Source of the DNA: Alphaproteobacteria bacterium AO1-B
GTDB lineage: Bacteria > Pseudomonadota > Alphaproteobacteria > Rhizobiales > Stappiaceae
Direction: 5' to 3'
DNA length: 64,000 nt
Assembly (NCBI GenBank): GCA_001890945.1
Contig: MLAX01000003.1
Span: forward strand, 372,001 to 436,000
The stretch's first letter is position 1; each line of letters starts with the position of its first letter. Both the position numbers and the translations under genes were made by a program. Shown here in pieces: positions 36,531-45,438 of the stretch. The notes under the pieces are model-generated. The model saw nothing but the letters and a program-made list of their open reading frames with translations, searched no databases and was not told the origin of the DNA.

Positions 36531-37636
36531 GTGATGCATTGAAGAACAGAAAAAACCTCAGCCGCCGGGACATGCTTGTGGGTGGTGCCGTTGGAAGCGC
36601 ATCTGTTCTCTCAGCGCCAGCGGTGATGGCACAAGGTGCGGTCACCGAATGGAAGCTGGTGACATCCTGGCCGAAAAACCTGCCAGGGCCGGGTGTCACG
36701 GCGCAGCGGATCGCTGATCAAGTCGCTTTGCTCTCAGGTGGTGCGTTCAAGATCCGTTTGTTTGCTGCCGGCGAACTGGTGCCGGCACTCGGTGTGTTTG
36801 ATGCCGTCTCAAACGGCACTGCGGACATGGCGCATACAGCCTCGTTCTTCTGGCAAGGCAAGATCCCGGCCTCCGTCTATTTCACCGCGGTCCCCTTCGG
36901 TCTGCTCCCGCATGAACATATTAGCTGGATCGAGCAAGGCGGCGGGCAGACGCTTTGGGATGAGCTATACGCGCCCTTCGGCATCAAACCAGTGATGGCG
37001 GGTAACACCGGTGTGCAGATGGGCGGTTGGTACAAGAAACCGCTCCAAAACCTCGATGATCTGCGCGGCCTGAAGATCCGGATGCCGGGACTGGGAGGAG
37101 AAGTGATGCGCAGGCTTGGGGCCGCTCCGGTTGGTTTGCCACCGAGTGAGTTGTTTCAGGCACTGCAAACCGGTGTTCTGGATGCGACCGAATTTCTCGG
37201 TCCCTGGTCGGATAGGGCCATGGGGTTCCAGAAGGCCGCGAAATACTATTATTCACCTGGTTTCCACGAACCGAACGGTACAGGCGAGGCGCTGTTCAAT
37301 CAGGCAGCTTTTGATGCTTTGCCCACGGAATTCCAGGCAATTCTATTGGAGGCGTGCCGTGCTGAGAACGGACGGGCGCTTGCCGAGAGCGATTGGGAAA
37401 ATGCCGGAAGCCTGCAGTTGCTCCAGCAAGAAGATGGCGTTGAGGTCCTTTCCTATCCAGAAGACATTCTTGACGCTTTGCGCGTAACGACTGGAGAAGT
37501 GCTGCTGGACACGTCCCGTCAGGATCCGATGAGTAACCGCATTTATCAAAGCCACCAGACCGCTTTGAAGCGACTTTCGCCTTGGAGCGATGTTGCCATG
37601 CGGCGGTTTTTGAGCGCGCGTGATGGACTTGTCTGA
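36527..37636 (+). CDS. TRAP binding protein, TakP-like, in thiamine operon
   Basis: This 369-residue periplasmic receptor has a twin-arginine signal (NLSRRDMLVGGAVGS) ending in VMAQG. The mature start EWKLVTSWPKNLPGPG and ELVPALGVFDAVSNG are the hallmarks of the alpha-keto-acid type (TakP/SmoM) of DctP receptors. It overlaps thiD by 4 bases and is therefore read from the TPP riboswitch. No TRAP small or large permease follows; those at 26 kb and 54 kb have their own receptors. It may bind a thiamine precursor or keto acid and use a distant permease. Confidence 0.9.
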   Translation: MSDALKNRKNLSRRDMLVGGAVGSASVLSAPAVMAQGAVTEWKLVTSWPKNLPGPGVTAQRIADQVALLSGGAFKIRLFAAGELVPALGVFDAVSNGTADMAHTASFFWQGKIPASVYFTAVPFGLLPHEHISWIEQGGGQTLWDELYAPFGIKPVMAGNTGVQMGGWYKKPLQNLDDLRGLKIRMPGLGGEVMRRLGAAPVGLPPSELFQALQTGVLDATEFLGPWSDRAMGFQKAAKYYYSPGFHEPNGTGEALFNQAAFDALPTEFQAILLEACRAENGRALAESDWENAGSLQLLQQEDGVEVLSYPEDILDALRVTTGEVLLDTSRQDPMSNRIYQSHQTALKRLSPWSDVAMRRFLSARDGLV

Positions 37637-37727
37637 TTTGCAACTATAGCGAGTGCCATCGTAGGTGCGGCTCGACCTGTATTGTTAGCAGTTTCGGCTC
37701 GTAAAGTTCGAAACTCCCTGTGTATCG

Positions 37728-37776
37728 TGTCTGAAATGCGGATATTTGGACCATAAATACATCCGCATTTCTGACA
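37728..37776. repeat. 16-bp inverted repeat, unexplained
   Basis: TGTCTGAAATGCGGAT (37728-37743) and ATCCGCATTTCTGACA (37761-37776) pair with one mismatch around a 17-base loop. No T-run follows immediately. It lies 92 bases after the TRAP receptor stop. It could be the terminator of the thiamine operon, a dispersed palindromic element or a protein site. Confidence 0.6.
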
Positions 37777-38202
37777 TAGGAATGACTTTTTCATCTCACT
37801 CGGTTGGCCATATCGTGGGCGGTGTATAATGCTGATTTGGGATTTTTGGGTTTGCCAATGAAGCGATTCAGTCACCAAAAAACATTCCAGGCTCGCGCAA
37901 AACGCCGGTATTCCCTAAGGTTATGTGTGACAAGAAAGCAACGCGCAGCAAAGAAAGAAAGTTAAGTGTGACGCTTTGGTAATGTGCCTAAAAAGTGTGC
38001 ATTTGTATGGTTGGTCGCGGTCATCCTCCAAAAGCAGTGTCTGATGATATGTTTATCCGGCTATAAGCACTTGGTGCGTGCGCCGGGCCTTCGTGAAAAC
38101 CCGTATTTTGCAACGCAGCAACCGTGTGCGCTGCAATTAGAGATCGCATTTCGTGGTTGAAAGGCGACCGTTTCTTTTAGACCCTGCAGTCAGTGTCAAA
38201 TT

Positions 38203-38221
38203 CCTCCCGGGGGGGGAGGAG
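38203..38221 (+). promoter_or_regulatory. 5' leader with C-rich/G-rich complement before fadL
   Basis: CCTCCC is followed directly by eight G and AGGAGG, so the C-rich part can pair with the G-rich part. The ribosome site of fadL is either this GGAGG or the GGGAG at 38226-38230. The pairing could hide it. The G8 tract is also prone to slippage; it lies outside the reading frame. Confidence 0.4.
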
Positions 38222-38240
38222 GATTGGGAGAAACGTAAAA

Positions 38241-39554
38241 ATGCGGGCAACCAAGAAAATCGTACTTATGACGTCGACAGCCATTGCTGCCTCGATCGTC
38301 GCAAGTGCAGCCTCTGCGGGCGGTTTCGCCCTGCGCGAGCAGAGCGCATACTACCAAGGGACTTCCTTCGCCGGTAACGGTACCTCCAGTTCGTCGATTT
38401 CGTCCATGTTCTGGAACCCGGCAACCATCACGTCGATGGACGGTAAGATCGTATTTGAGGCTCACAACGCCTTCATCATTCCAAAGTCCGACATTACCGG
38501 TTCGAACACCGTTCCGAATTCACTGACCACGCCGACCGGTCTGATCACGACGTCTTTTGACACCGGTGATATCGGCCATGACGCCTGGATCCCGGCGTCC
38601 TACACGTCTTACAACTTCAACGACAAAATCTACCTTGGCGTTGGGATCAACGGTCCGTTTGGTCTTTCCACAAAGCCGGACGACAGCAACTGGACCGGTG
38701 CAGGCTATAACCGCTCTTCAAAGATCTTCTCGATCAACCTGAACCCGGTTGTCGGCTACAAGATCAATGAGATGTTCTCCGTCGCGATCGGTCCGCAGAT
38801 CCAGTATGCGGATGTTCGCCTGACGAACGCGTCGTTCTCTCCGTCTATTCCTGGCGCCACCCTGTTTCCGGGCCAGCAGCTTGATGGTGACGGCGTTGGC
38901 GTTGGTATGACGGCCGGCGTCACGATCAAACCAACCGCGACCACGGAAATCGGCATCGGTTACCGCTCTGCGATCTTTACCGACATCGACGGCACGATCG
39001 CTGCTCCGAACCCGGCGAACCCGTTCACGACAGCCGTCACGAACGTGAAAACCGTACTTGCAACGCCGGACATGGTCACTCTTTCGGCAAAGCAGAGCAT
39101 CACAGACGACATTCGTGTCCTCGGTACTTTCGAGTGGACAAACTGGAGCCGCTTGAAAGAGCCGCAGATCACGGCTGATGCGACCGGCGCCACCGTGACC
39201 ACGCTGCCGTTCAACTACAATGACGGCTACTTCGTCGCGCTCGGTGGTGAGTACGACTTCAATGACAAGCTGACCTTCCGCGCCGGTGCAGCGTATGAGT
39301 GGTCACCGATCGATGATCAAATCCGGTCTGCGCGCCTTCCGGACAACGATCGTATCTGGGTAAGCGCCGGTGCGTCCTACGTCTTCAACGAGCACTTCTC
39401 GTTTGATCTTGGCTACACGCATATCTTTGGTACAGACACCGATCTGAACCTTGTCCCGGGTCACCAGGACTACAGCGCTTCGAAGGGATCGCTGACCGGT
39501 TCCGTCGACTCTTCAGTCGACATCCTGACAGCGTCAGTTCGCATCAAGTTCTGA
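38241..39554 (+). CDS. FadL/TodX family outer-membrane porin
   Basis: This 437-residue outer-membrane beta-barrel imports hydrophobic compounds such as long-chain fatty acids. The signal peptide runs to ASAASAGG at about residue 27. The mature N-terminus GGFALREQSAYYQGTSFAG, the hatch domain, is diagnostic; ISSMFWNPATIT follows. The C-terminus ends with a beta-strand closing in Phe (SVRIKF), as barrels do. The ATG at 38241 is preceded by GGGAG. The strong palindromic terminator follows. The fadD-like ligase at 17.6 kb may act on the import product. Confidence 0.93.
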   Translation: MRATKKIVLMTSTAIAASIVASAASAGGFALREQSAYYQGTSFAGNGTSSSSISSMFWNPATITSMDGKIVFEAHNAFIIPKSDITGSNTVPNSLTTPTGLITTSFDTGDIGHDAWIPASYTSYNFNDKIYLGVGINGPFGLSTKPDDSNWTGAGYNRSSKIFSINLNPVVGYKINEMFSVAIGPQIQYADVRLTNASFSPSIPGATLFPGQQLDGDGVGVGMTAGVTIKPTATTEIGIGYRSAIFTDIDGTIAAPNPANPFTTAVTNVKTVLATPDMVTLSAKQSITDDIRVLGTFEWTNWSRLKEPQITADATGATVTTLPFNYNDGYFVALGGEYDFNDKLTFRAGAAYEWSPIDDQIRSARLPDNDRIWVSAGASYVFNEHFSFDLGYTHIFGTDTDLNLVPGHQDYSASKGSLTGSVDSSVDILTASVRIKF

Positions 39555-39583
39555 TCAGCTGCCAGACTGGTTTTGAAAATTCT

Positions 39584-39613
39584 GCCGGCCCGCGATCGCG
39601 GGCCGGCTTTTTT
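39584..39613. terminator. Terminator after fadL
   Basis: A perfect 24-base palindrome GCCGGCCCGCGA/TCGCGGGCCGGC is followed by six T. It ends the fadL transcript and lies against the stop of the minus-strand SDR gene. Confidence 0.9.
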
Positions 39614-39614
39614 G

Positions 39615-40394
39615 TCAGAATGCTGCCGGGTAAAGGCCGCCGTCCATGAGAATGTTCTGCCCGGTGATGTAGCCGGCGTGTGCGGAGCACAAAAAGGCAC
39701 AGGTCTGGCCGAACTCCTCGGCTGTTCCAAAACGGCGTGCGGGTATTTCCGCAGCCTGGCTTGCGCGAATGGCTTCCACTGTCTGACCGGACTGTTGTGC
39801 GGAGCGTTCAAACCCACCCCTCAGCCGGTCCGTATCCATTTTGCCTGGCAGCAGATTGTTGACCGTGACACCATGCGGAGCCAGCTGGCGGCAAACACCT
39901 GCCAGGAATGCTGTCAGACCGGCGCGGGCGCCGCTGGAAAGGTCCAGGCCTTCAATCGGCATCTTCACGGACAAGGACGTGATGTTGACGATCCTGCCAA
40001 AGCCACGGGCCTTCATTCCGGGGGTGACCGCCTGGATCAATTCGATCGGTGTCACGAAGTTCTGGATGGCACCTTCCAGCAAGGCAGAGCGATTGAGTTC
40101 TGTATAGTCCTTGCGAGGTGGGCCGCCATTGTTGTTGACCAGTATGTCGGGCTCCGGGCAGGCCGTCAGGAGAGCGGTTTGTCCTTCCGGTGTTGAAACG
40201 TCGGCAGCGATGACACTGACCTTGACCTGAAAGGTGTCCGTCAGATACGCGCGGGTTGCTTCCAGTGCATCTTTATCGCGCCCGTTAATCACCAGGTCAC
40301 ATCCGGCCTCTGCAAGCGCTTCTGCGCAACCTCTGCCAAGCCCGCGGCTTGATGCGCACACGATTGCCGACTTGCCGCGCAATCCCAAATCCAT
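39615..40394 (-). CDS. SDR family protein lacking catalytic Tyr/Lys
   Basis: This 259-residue short-chain dehydrogenase-like protein has the nucleotide-binding ASSRGLGRG and NNNGGPP motifs. The active-site Ser is at 140 (NITSLS), but position 153, where Tyr belongs, is Ser, and position 157, where Lys belongs, is Arg (LSSGAR). Catalysis by the usual YxxxK is therefore not possible. A divergent SDR group with this pattern is commonly named 3-oxoacyl-ACP reductase; its chemistry is unknown. Start at 40394 has GGGAG upstream. Confidence 0.88.
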   Translation of the reverse strand: MDLGLRGKSAIVCASSRGLGRGCAEALAEAGCDLVINGRDKDALEATRAYLTDTFQVKVSVIAADVSTPEGQTALLTACPEPDILVNNNGGPPRKDYTELNRSALLEGAIQNFVTPIELIQAVTPGMKARGFGRIVNITSLSVKMPIEGLDLSSGARAGLTAFLAGVCRQLAPHGVTVNNLLPGKMDTDRLRGGFERSAQQSGQTVEAIRASQAAEIPARRFGTAEEFGQTCAFLCSAHAGYITGQNILMDGGLYPAAF

Positions 40395-40593
40395 GATCGA
40401 TCTCCCAAATTTTGAAGGTGAGGTTTGCGAGACCATATGAAAGGAAACCCGCTGCGGCTATCCCTTAAGCGATGGCCCTGCGTGATTGTGAGGCCCTGAG
40501 TGAGCGCGCTGAAACGCATATGTTGGCGCGGCTAAGGGAAAGATCCTCCAATGACTTTAGGAAAACGCAACGTCAGGCCACCTCAAACCCCGT

Positions 40594-40611
40594 CTGTCAT
40601 AATAGTGAAAC
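40594..40611. promoter_or_regulatory. Possible Pho box before plcP
   Basis: CTGTCAT-AATA-GTGAAAC lies 45 bases before plcP. The first half matches the CTGTCAT PhoB half-site seen in rhizobia exactly; the second agrees at about four of seven. Phosphate control fits the gene's role, but the second half is poor. Confidence 0.4.
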
Positions 40612-40655
40612 TTGAATCGCGTCTATAGCGGTCCAATGGATCTAGGAGACGTGCA

Positions 40656-41459
40656 ATGTCCACTTCGGAGACATCGCGGCATTACAGGGCCTTGTTTATT
40701 TCAGATGTACATCTGGGCACTCGCGGGTGCCAGGCAGAGCTTCTGCTTGACTTCCTGAAGGACAATGACGCCGAGACGATTTATCTCGTCGGCGACATTG
40801 CAGATGGCTGGCGGTTGAAGCGGTCCTGGTATTGGCCGCAGCTCCACAACGATGTGGTTCAGAAGATCCTGCGCAAAGGCCGCAAGGGCTCTCGTGTTGT
40901 CTATATTCCTGGAAACCACGACGAGTTTCTACGCAGCTTCCTAGGCACCCACTTCGGCGGTGTGGAAGTCACCGACAGCATCATCCATGAAACCGCCGAC
41001 AACCGACGCTATCTGGTGATCCATGGGGATCAATTTGACGTGGTGATCCGCCATGCCAAGTGGCTCGCGTTCTTTGGGGACAAGGCTTACGTCACAGCGC
41101 TTGGTGTCAACACGGTGCTGAACGCCGTGCGCCGCCGGCTTGGCCTGACATACTGGTCTTTGTCAGCTTGGGCGAAGCTGAAAGTCAAAAATGCAGTCAG
41201 TTTCATCGGGCGCTTCGAGGAGGCTCTTTCCGACGAAGCGCGTCGTCAGGGCGTCGACGGTGTCATCTGCGGTCACATCCACCATGCAGCAAGCCGTGAC
41301 GTCAACGGCATTCACTACATCAACACTGGCGATTGGGTTGAAAGCTGCACAGCGGTTGCCGAACATCATGATGGAACCTTTGAGGTGATCAGATGGGTAG
41401 AACAGGCCCAAACCGGAGCCCAAACGGCGAAACCACAGGAAGCTCCGGTCGCCGCATGA
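40656..41459 (+). CDS. plcP: PlcP-type phospholipase C (metallophosphoesterase)
   Basis: This 267-residue calcineurin-like phosphoesterase has the metal motifs DVHLGTRG, GDIADGW, GNHDE, HGDQFD and GHIHHA. Such proteins are often named UDP-2,3-diacylglucosamine hydrolase, but the pairing with a glycosyltransferase is that of PlcP, which removes the headgroup of phospholipids to give diacylglycerol in phosphate-starved marine and rhizobial bacteria. Its TGA overlaps the start of the glycosyltransferase (ATGA). The name rests on this context. Confidence 0.82.
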   Translation: MSTSETSRHYRALFISDVHLGTRGCQAELLLDFLKDNDAETIYLVGDIADGWRLKRSWYWPQLHNDVVQKILRKGRKGSRVVYIPGNHDEFLRSFLGTHFGGVEVTDSIIHETADNRRYLVIHGDQFDVVIRHAKWLAFFGDKAYVTALGVNTVLNAVRRRLGLTYWSLSAWAKLKVKNAVSFIGRFEEALSDEARRQGVDGVICGHIHHAASRDVNGIHYINTGDWVESCTAVAEHHDGTFEVIRWVEQAQTGAQTAKPQEAPVAA

Positions 41460-42493
41460 GTTCCATTCTTGTTGTCACGGATGCCTGGCATCCGCAGATC
41501 AATGGCGTCGTGCGCTCGCTTGAACGCACAGCTGACGAACTCCGCGCCATGGGCGTTCGCATGGAGTTTTTGACCCCGCAGGCTTTCAAGACACTTCCGT
41601 GCCCGACATATCCAGAAATCCGTCTGTCTTTGACGTACAAAGGCACCGTGCGGCGGATGATGGATGAGTTCGACTGTGAACATCTGCACATAGCGACCGA
41701 AGGTCCGCTTGGCCTGCTTGCGGCCGGGATCGCCAAAAAGCGCGGACAGCCGTTCACCACCAGTTATCACACACGGTTTCCAGAGTATGTTTCTGCCCGG
41801 ATGCCAGTGCCGCTTTCTTGGTCTTATGCCTGGATGCGCCGCTTCCACAATGCCGGCAACGGCTGCATGGTGGCAACGACTTCACTGGAGAACGACCTGA
41901 GAGACCGCGGCTTCCGGAACTTGATGCGCTGGTCGCGCGGTGTCGACGAAAATCTCTTCAAACCCTACGAGGGCTCTGTCCTGCCGCAGGATTTGCCTGG
42001 GCCGATCTTTATGTATGTTGGCCGCGTTGCGATTGAGAAGAACATCAAGGCGTTTTTGGATCTGAAACTGTCCGGATCTAAGGTCGTTATTGGCGATGGG
42101 CCTCAGCTGGATACGCTGCAGAGAGAATACACCGACACACTCTTCGTCGGTGCGAAAACCGGCGAAGATCTGGCGCGTCATTACGCCAGCGCTGATGTTT
42201 TCGTCTTCCCGTCTCTCACCGACACGTTCGGCAATGTCATGCTGGAAGCGCTGGCGTGTGGAGTGCCGGTTGCCGCCTATCCGGTCATGGGGCCGCTGGA
42301 TGTGATCGGCGATACCGGCGCGGGTGTTTTGTCCGAAAACCTTGCAGAGGCCTGTGAGGCCGCTCTCGATCTTCCGCGCGACCACTGCCGGAACATTGCA
42401 CTCAATTACACCTGGGCAGCCAGCAGCCGGCAGTTCCTGGACAATTGTATCGCCGCCGTTGGCGGCGTGGCACAGGCCAACGCGGCAGAGTGA
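41456..42493 (+). CDS. agt: Glycosyltransferase, Agt-type
   Basis: This 345-residue family 4 glycosyltransferase begins ILVVTDAWHPQINGVVRSLE, a typical acceptor loop, and has the nucleotide-sugar segment FVFPSLTDTFGNVMLEALACGVPVAAYPVMGP. Translationally coupled to plcP, it most likely adds glucose or glucuronic acid to diacylglycerol, giving glycolipids that replace phospholipids when phosphate is scarce. Its acceptor cannot be proved from sequence; a mannosyltransferase of the same fold is the alternative. Confidence 0.83.
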   Translation: MSSILVVTDAWHPQINGVVRSLERTADELRAMGVRMEFLTPQAFKTLPCPTYPEIRLSLTYKGTVRRMMDEFDCEHLHIATEGPLGLLAAGIAKKRGQPFTTSYHTRFPEYVSARMPVPLSWSYAWMRRFHNAGNGCMVATTSLENDLRDRGFRNLMRWSRGVDENLFKPYEGSVLPQDLPGPIFMYVGRVAIEKNIKAFLDLKLSGSKVVIGDGPQLDTLQREYTDTLFVGAKTGEDLARHYASADVFVFPSLTDTFGNVMLEALACGVPVAAYPVMGPLDVIGDTGAGVLSENLAEACEAALDLPRDHCRNIALNYTWAASSRQFLDNCIAAVGGVAQANAAE

Positions 42494-42621
42494 TCTGAAA
42501 GTCTCAGAAGCTTTAAAATATTGGTGCTGCGGGATTTTGTAACCCTCACAATGTTGCCGTTGTCAGGCCATGGGGTAGCCGGTACTCCTGTCCACATCAG
42601 ATCCTGAATGAGGTGGCCACC

Positions 42622-43632
42622 ATGACCGGCGCGACAGCAGAACGACCTTCCTCCAGCAGCGTAGTCGTCACTTTCGACGATGTATTGGAGGCAGCTGATG
42701 CCCTGGAGGGCGTTGCTGTCAAAACCCCGCTCTTGACCAATCCCGCTCTGGACGAGCGTGTCGGCGGGCGTGTGTTGATCAAGCCGGAATGCCTGCAACG
42801 CAGCGGCTCTTTCAAGTTTCGTGGCGCTTACAATTGCTTGCGGCAATTGGACCTAGATGTCCGGGCCAAGGGTGTCGTCGCTTGTTCGTCGGGTAATCAC
42901 GCGCAAGGTATCGCATCCAGTGCCAAGATCTTTGGCATGCCGGCGACGATCGTCATGCCTGCCGATGCACCTCAGGTGAAGCTGGAACGCACTCGCGGAT
43001 ACGGTGCGACGGTCATTACTTACGATCGGGCCACCCAAGACCGCGACAAGATCGCTGCCGAGATCTGCGCCGAAACCGGCGCGACGTTCGTGCACCCTTA
43101 CAATGATCCTGCCGTCATTGCCGGGCAGGGGACCGTTGGCCTGGAAATGGAAGCGCAAGCAAAAGACCTTGGTGTGCGGTTGGATGATGTCCTGGCTTGC
43201 ACAGGTGGTGGAGGCCTTTCCAGCGGGATTGCGCTTGCGCTTGCAAACACTTCCGCGGAAACGGTGTTCCATACAGTCGAACCGCAATTCTTCGATGATT
43301 ACAAACGGTCTTTGGAGGCAGGGGGATTGCTGTCCAATCCCGCCAAATCCGGCTCGATCTGTGATGCGCTTCTTTCTGAAAGTCCCGGAGAGATCGGATT
43401 TTCGATCCTGCGTCAATTTTCTGGGGAAGGATATACGGTCACGGACGAGCAGGTTCTGGACGCTGTGGCGTTTGCGTTTTCCGAGCTCAAGCTGGTTGTC
43501 GAACCCGGCGGCGCCGCTGCGTTGGCCGCACTGCTGTCCGGGAAACTTGACCTAAGGGAGCGGACCGTCGGTGTCGTACTGACGGGCGGAAATATCGACC
43601 CTAAGATGTTGTTTAAGGCTGTTTCGCGTTAA
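42622..43632 (+). CDS. Threonine/serine dehydratase-like PLP enzyme
   Basis: This 336-residue fold-type II PLP enzyme has the Lys motif QRSGSFKFRGAYN, the SSGNHAQGIA loop and the phosphate-binding TGGGGLSSG. It lacks the C-terminal ACT-type regulatory domain of biosynthetic IlvA. It is probably a catabolic threonine ammonia-lyase or a serine/hydroxy-amino-acid dehydratase. The ATG at 42622 has GAGGTGG upstream. No linked genes specify the substrate. Confidence 0.85.
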   Translation: MTGATAERPSSSSVVVTFDDVLEAADALEGVAVKTPLLTNPALDERVGGRVLIKPECLQRSGSFKFRGAYNCLRQLDLDVRAKGVVACSSGNHAQGIASSAKIFGMPATIVMPADAPQVKLERTRGYGATVITYDRATQDRDKIAAEICAETGATFVHPYNDPAVIAGQGTVGLEMEAQAKDLGVRLDDVLACTGGGGLSSGIALALANTSAETVFHTVEPQFFDDYKRSLEAGGLLSNPAKSGSICDALLSESPGEIGFSILRQFSGEGYTVTDEQVLDAVAFAFSELKLVVEPGGAAALAALLSGKLDLRERTVGVVLTGGNIDPKMLFKAVSR

Positions 43633-43933
43633 CGCGCTGTTAGTGGCTGACCCATTAGGCGGATAATATCAGTCCTGTTCTTTCTCGGAGGATTCGCGAA
43701 AGAAAGGATGGTGCGGAAACAACCGTGGTGTCTGTTGAATTGCGAAGCAAAACCAGGAGGTTACGTTACGTAGGGGTATGCTCTCTGCTGATGCTGCCGT
43801 CCTGTCTTCCTTGGCATTGAATACCTGGTGTTCCGTCGAAACCCGCCTCACGAAGGGGCGTGTTACGTTGATTGGCGGGACAGCGTTGGCCTGAGGGGGA
43901 CCAGCACTGGCTTGCAGGGTTTATGGAGCCAAT
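43633..43933. other. Intergenic region before chemoreceptor
   Basis: This is a 301-base gap with no supported gene, repeat or RNA. It should hold the promoter of the globin-coupled chemoreceptor. GGAGCC stands 5 bases before that ATG. Confidence 0.4.
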
Positions 43934-45265
43934 ATGCAGAACCAAACGCTAAAGGGCAGGCTGGCGTTTTTCCGTTTCACCGAAGAAGATCGCACACTTG
44001 CGCGATCGATCTGGCCGACACTTTCCTCTCATTTGCCGAGGATCATGGACGGATTTTACGACCATGTAAAAACGGTACCGCATCTGTCGACAATGATCGG
44101 AGACCAGGAGGCCCGCCTGATCTCGGCGCAGCTCTCTCATTGGGAGCGTATGTTCAATGAAGGACCGACCGAGGCGTACCTTGAGCGCTCCATCCGGATC
44201 GGATTGGCACATGTGCGCATCGGTCTTGATCCGAGCTGGTACATCGGCGGGTATTCCTTTGCCTTAACCCAGATCTCCGAAGTGCTGCTGACCAAGCGGA
44301 TGATGACCGCTGCCAAGCGCTCTAAGGTCATGGCTGTGATCACCAAACTGGTGATGCTGGATATGGACATCGCCATTTCCACCTATCACGACAAAATGGT
44401 GGCGGACGCTGTTGCCCGGGAAGACGGGCTGAAGTCCGCGATTGCCACGTTCGAGACTTCACTCAGCGGCGTCGTCGGCGAGTTGAGCACCACGTCTGAC
44501 GAGTTGGAGAACTCTTCCCGCGATCTCAGCCGGGAGACCGGCTCGATCGCAACCCGCATGCAGACCATGGACACTTCCTCCGCGGAGACCGCGAGCGGTG
44601 TGCAGTCCAGCGCGACGGCAACAGAGGAAATGAGCGCCTCGATTGTTGAAATCGGGCGTCAGGCCGGGCATTCACGTGAAAAGGCTCAGCAAGCAGTTCA
44701 AGGCGCCCAGAACACTAATGAATCGGTCACCAAGTTGGCCGGTTTTGCCGATCAGGTGGGGTCTGTCATCGGCTTGATTTCTGACATTGCTGAACAGACC
44801 AACCTCCTTGCACTCAACGCAACCATTGAAGCAGCTCGGGCTGGTGAAATGGGTAAGGGCTTTGCCGTCGTCGCGGCCGAGGTCAAGGAGCTGGCAAGTC
44901 AGACGACGAAGGCGACTGAAGAGATCACCGAACAGATTGCTGCGATCCAGCAGGCAACCCGGCAGTCTGTCCAGGATATTGATGGAATCACCACGATCAT
45001 CAGCGAATTGTCAGAGATCGCCAACAGCATTGCGGCGGCCGTGGAGCAGCAATCTTCTGCAACGGCGGAGATTTCGTCTGCGGTTCAGATCGCGGCGGTC
45101 GGCACACAGAGCTTTACAGATGAGATCGCCGCTGTGCGCGGGTCGATCGATTCAGTCGATGGCACGGTTGAGACGATCCATGAAACGTCATTGACCTTGA
45201 AGAACAGGGCTGCGCGTCTGAGCGAAGAAGCGAACCAGTTCTTTGATAAGATCAAAGCCGCATAA
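43934..45265 (+). CDS. Globin-coupled chemoreceptor (HemAT-like)
   Basis: This 443-residue soluble aerotaxis sensor has a protoglobin-type domain (about residues 10-160) with proximal His93 in [10 protein letters not shown], which would ligate heme and bind oxygen. A methyl-accepting signalling domain follows, with hairpin tip [19 protein letters not shown] near residue 287. There are no transmembrane segments and no HAMP. It converges with cheZ. Oxygen is the likely signal; NO or redox sensing is possible. Confidence 0.93.
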   Translation: MQNQTLKGRLAFFRFTEEDRTLARSIWPTLSSHLPRIMDGFYDHVKTVPHLSTMIGDQEARLISAQLSHWERMFNEGPTEAYLERSIRIGLAHVRIGLDPSWYIGGYSFALTQISEVLLTKRMMTAAKRSKVMAVITKLVMLDMDIAISTYHDKMVADAVAREDGLKSAIATFETSLSGVVGELSTTSDELENSSRDLSRETGSIATRMQTMDTSSAETASGVQSSATATEEMSASIVEIGRQAGHSREKAQQAVQGAQNTNESVTKLAGFADQVGSVIGLISDIAEQTNLLALNATIEAARAGEMGKGFAVVAAEVKELASQTTKATEEITEQIAAIQQATRQSVQDIDGITTIISELSEIANSIAAAVEQQSSATAEISSAVQIAAVGTQSFTDEIAAVRGSIDSVDGTVETIHETSLTLKNRAARLSEEANQFFDKIKAA

Positions 45266-45282
45266 CTTTGAACAAAGAGGGG

Positions 45283-45325
45283 AGGCATCGTTGGCTGATC
45301 TCCGGGTCTGCCGACGATGCCTTTA
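45283..45325 (+). terminator. Terminator after chemoreceptor gene
   Basis: AGGCATCGT..GGC and GCC.ACGATGCCT form a long stem (45283-45322) with one bulged pair, then TTAAAA. It lies 18 bases after the chemoreceptor stop. Confidence 0.7.
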
Positions 45326-45337
45326 AAACTCTCCGAC

Positions 45338-45414
45338 AAATGCCGCGCAAGGAAACGAGCGCGGCATTTGCTTTGGTGAGGCAAAGAAAAAGGGCGTCTG
45401 GAATGGGCGCCCTT
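45338..45414. terminator. Two further hairpins between receptor and cheZ
   Basis: AAATGCCGCGC/GCGCGGCATTT (45338-45369) is a perfect 11-bp stem with A and T at its ends. AAGGGCG/CGCCCTT (45390-45414) is shorter. With the preceding terminator they insulate two convergent genes; on the minus strand they can stop cheZ transcripts. Confidence 0.65.
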
Positions 45415-45438
45415 GTCTCTTGACAGTGTGAAGATCGA

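Larger units (their letters stand above)
37637..38240 (+). other. Intergenic region with large inverted repeat
   Basis: About 600 bases without a supported gene lie between the thiamine operon and fadL. They hold a strong inverted repeat at 37728-37776, an AT-richer stretch near 37880-38000 likely to include the fadL promoter, and a G8 tract near 38209. A frame on the minus strand (37546-37878) is rejected as a gene. Confidence 0.5.

Noticed and set aside
37546..37878. Minus-strand frame with a CQKCGCIYGPN stretch
   Set aside because: It overlaps the end of the TRAP receptor gene, has no ribosome site and no known domain; the Cys spacing looks accidental.
40656..41459. LpxH lipid A hydrolase
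   Set aside because: Alphaproteobacteria mostly use LpxI, and the overlap with a glycosyltransferase points to PlcP.
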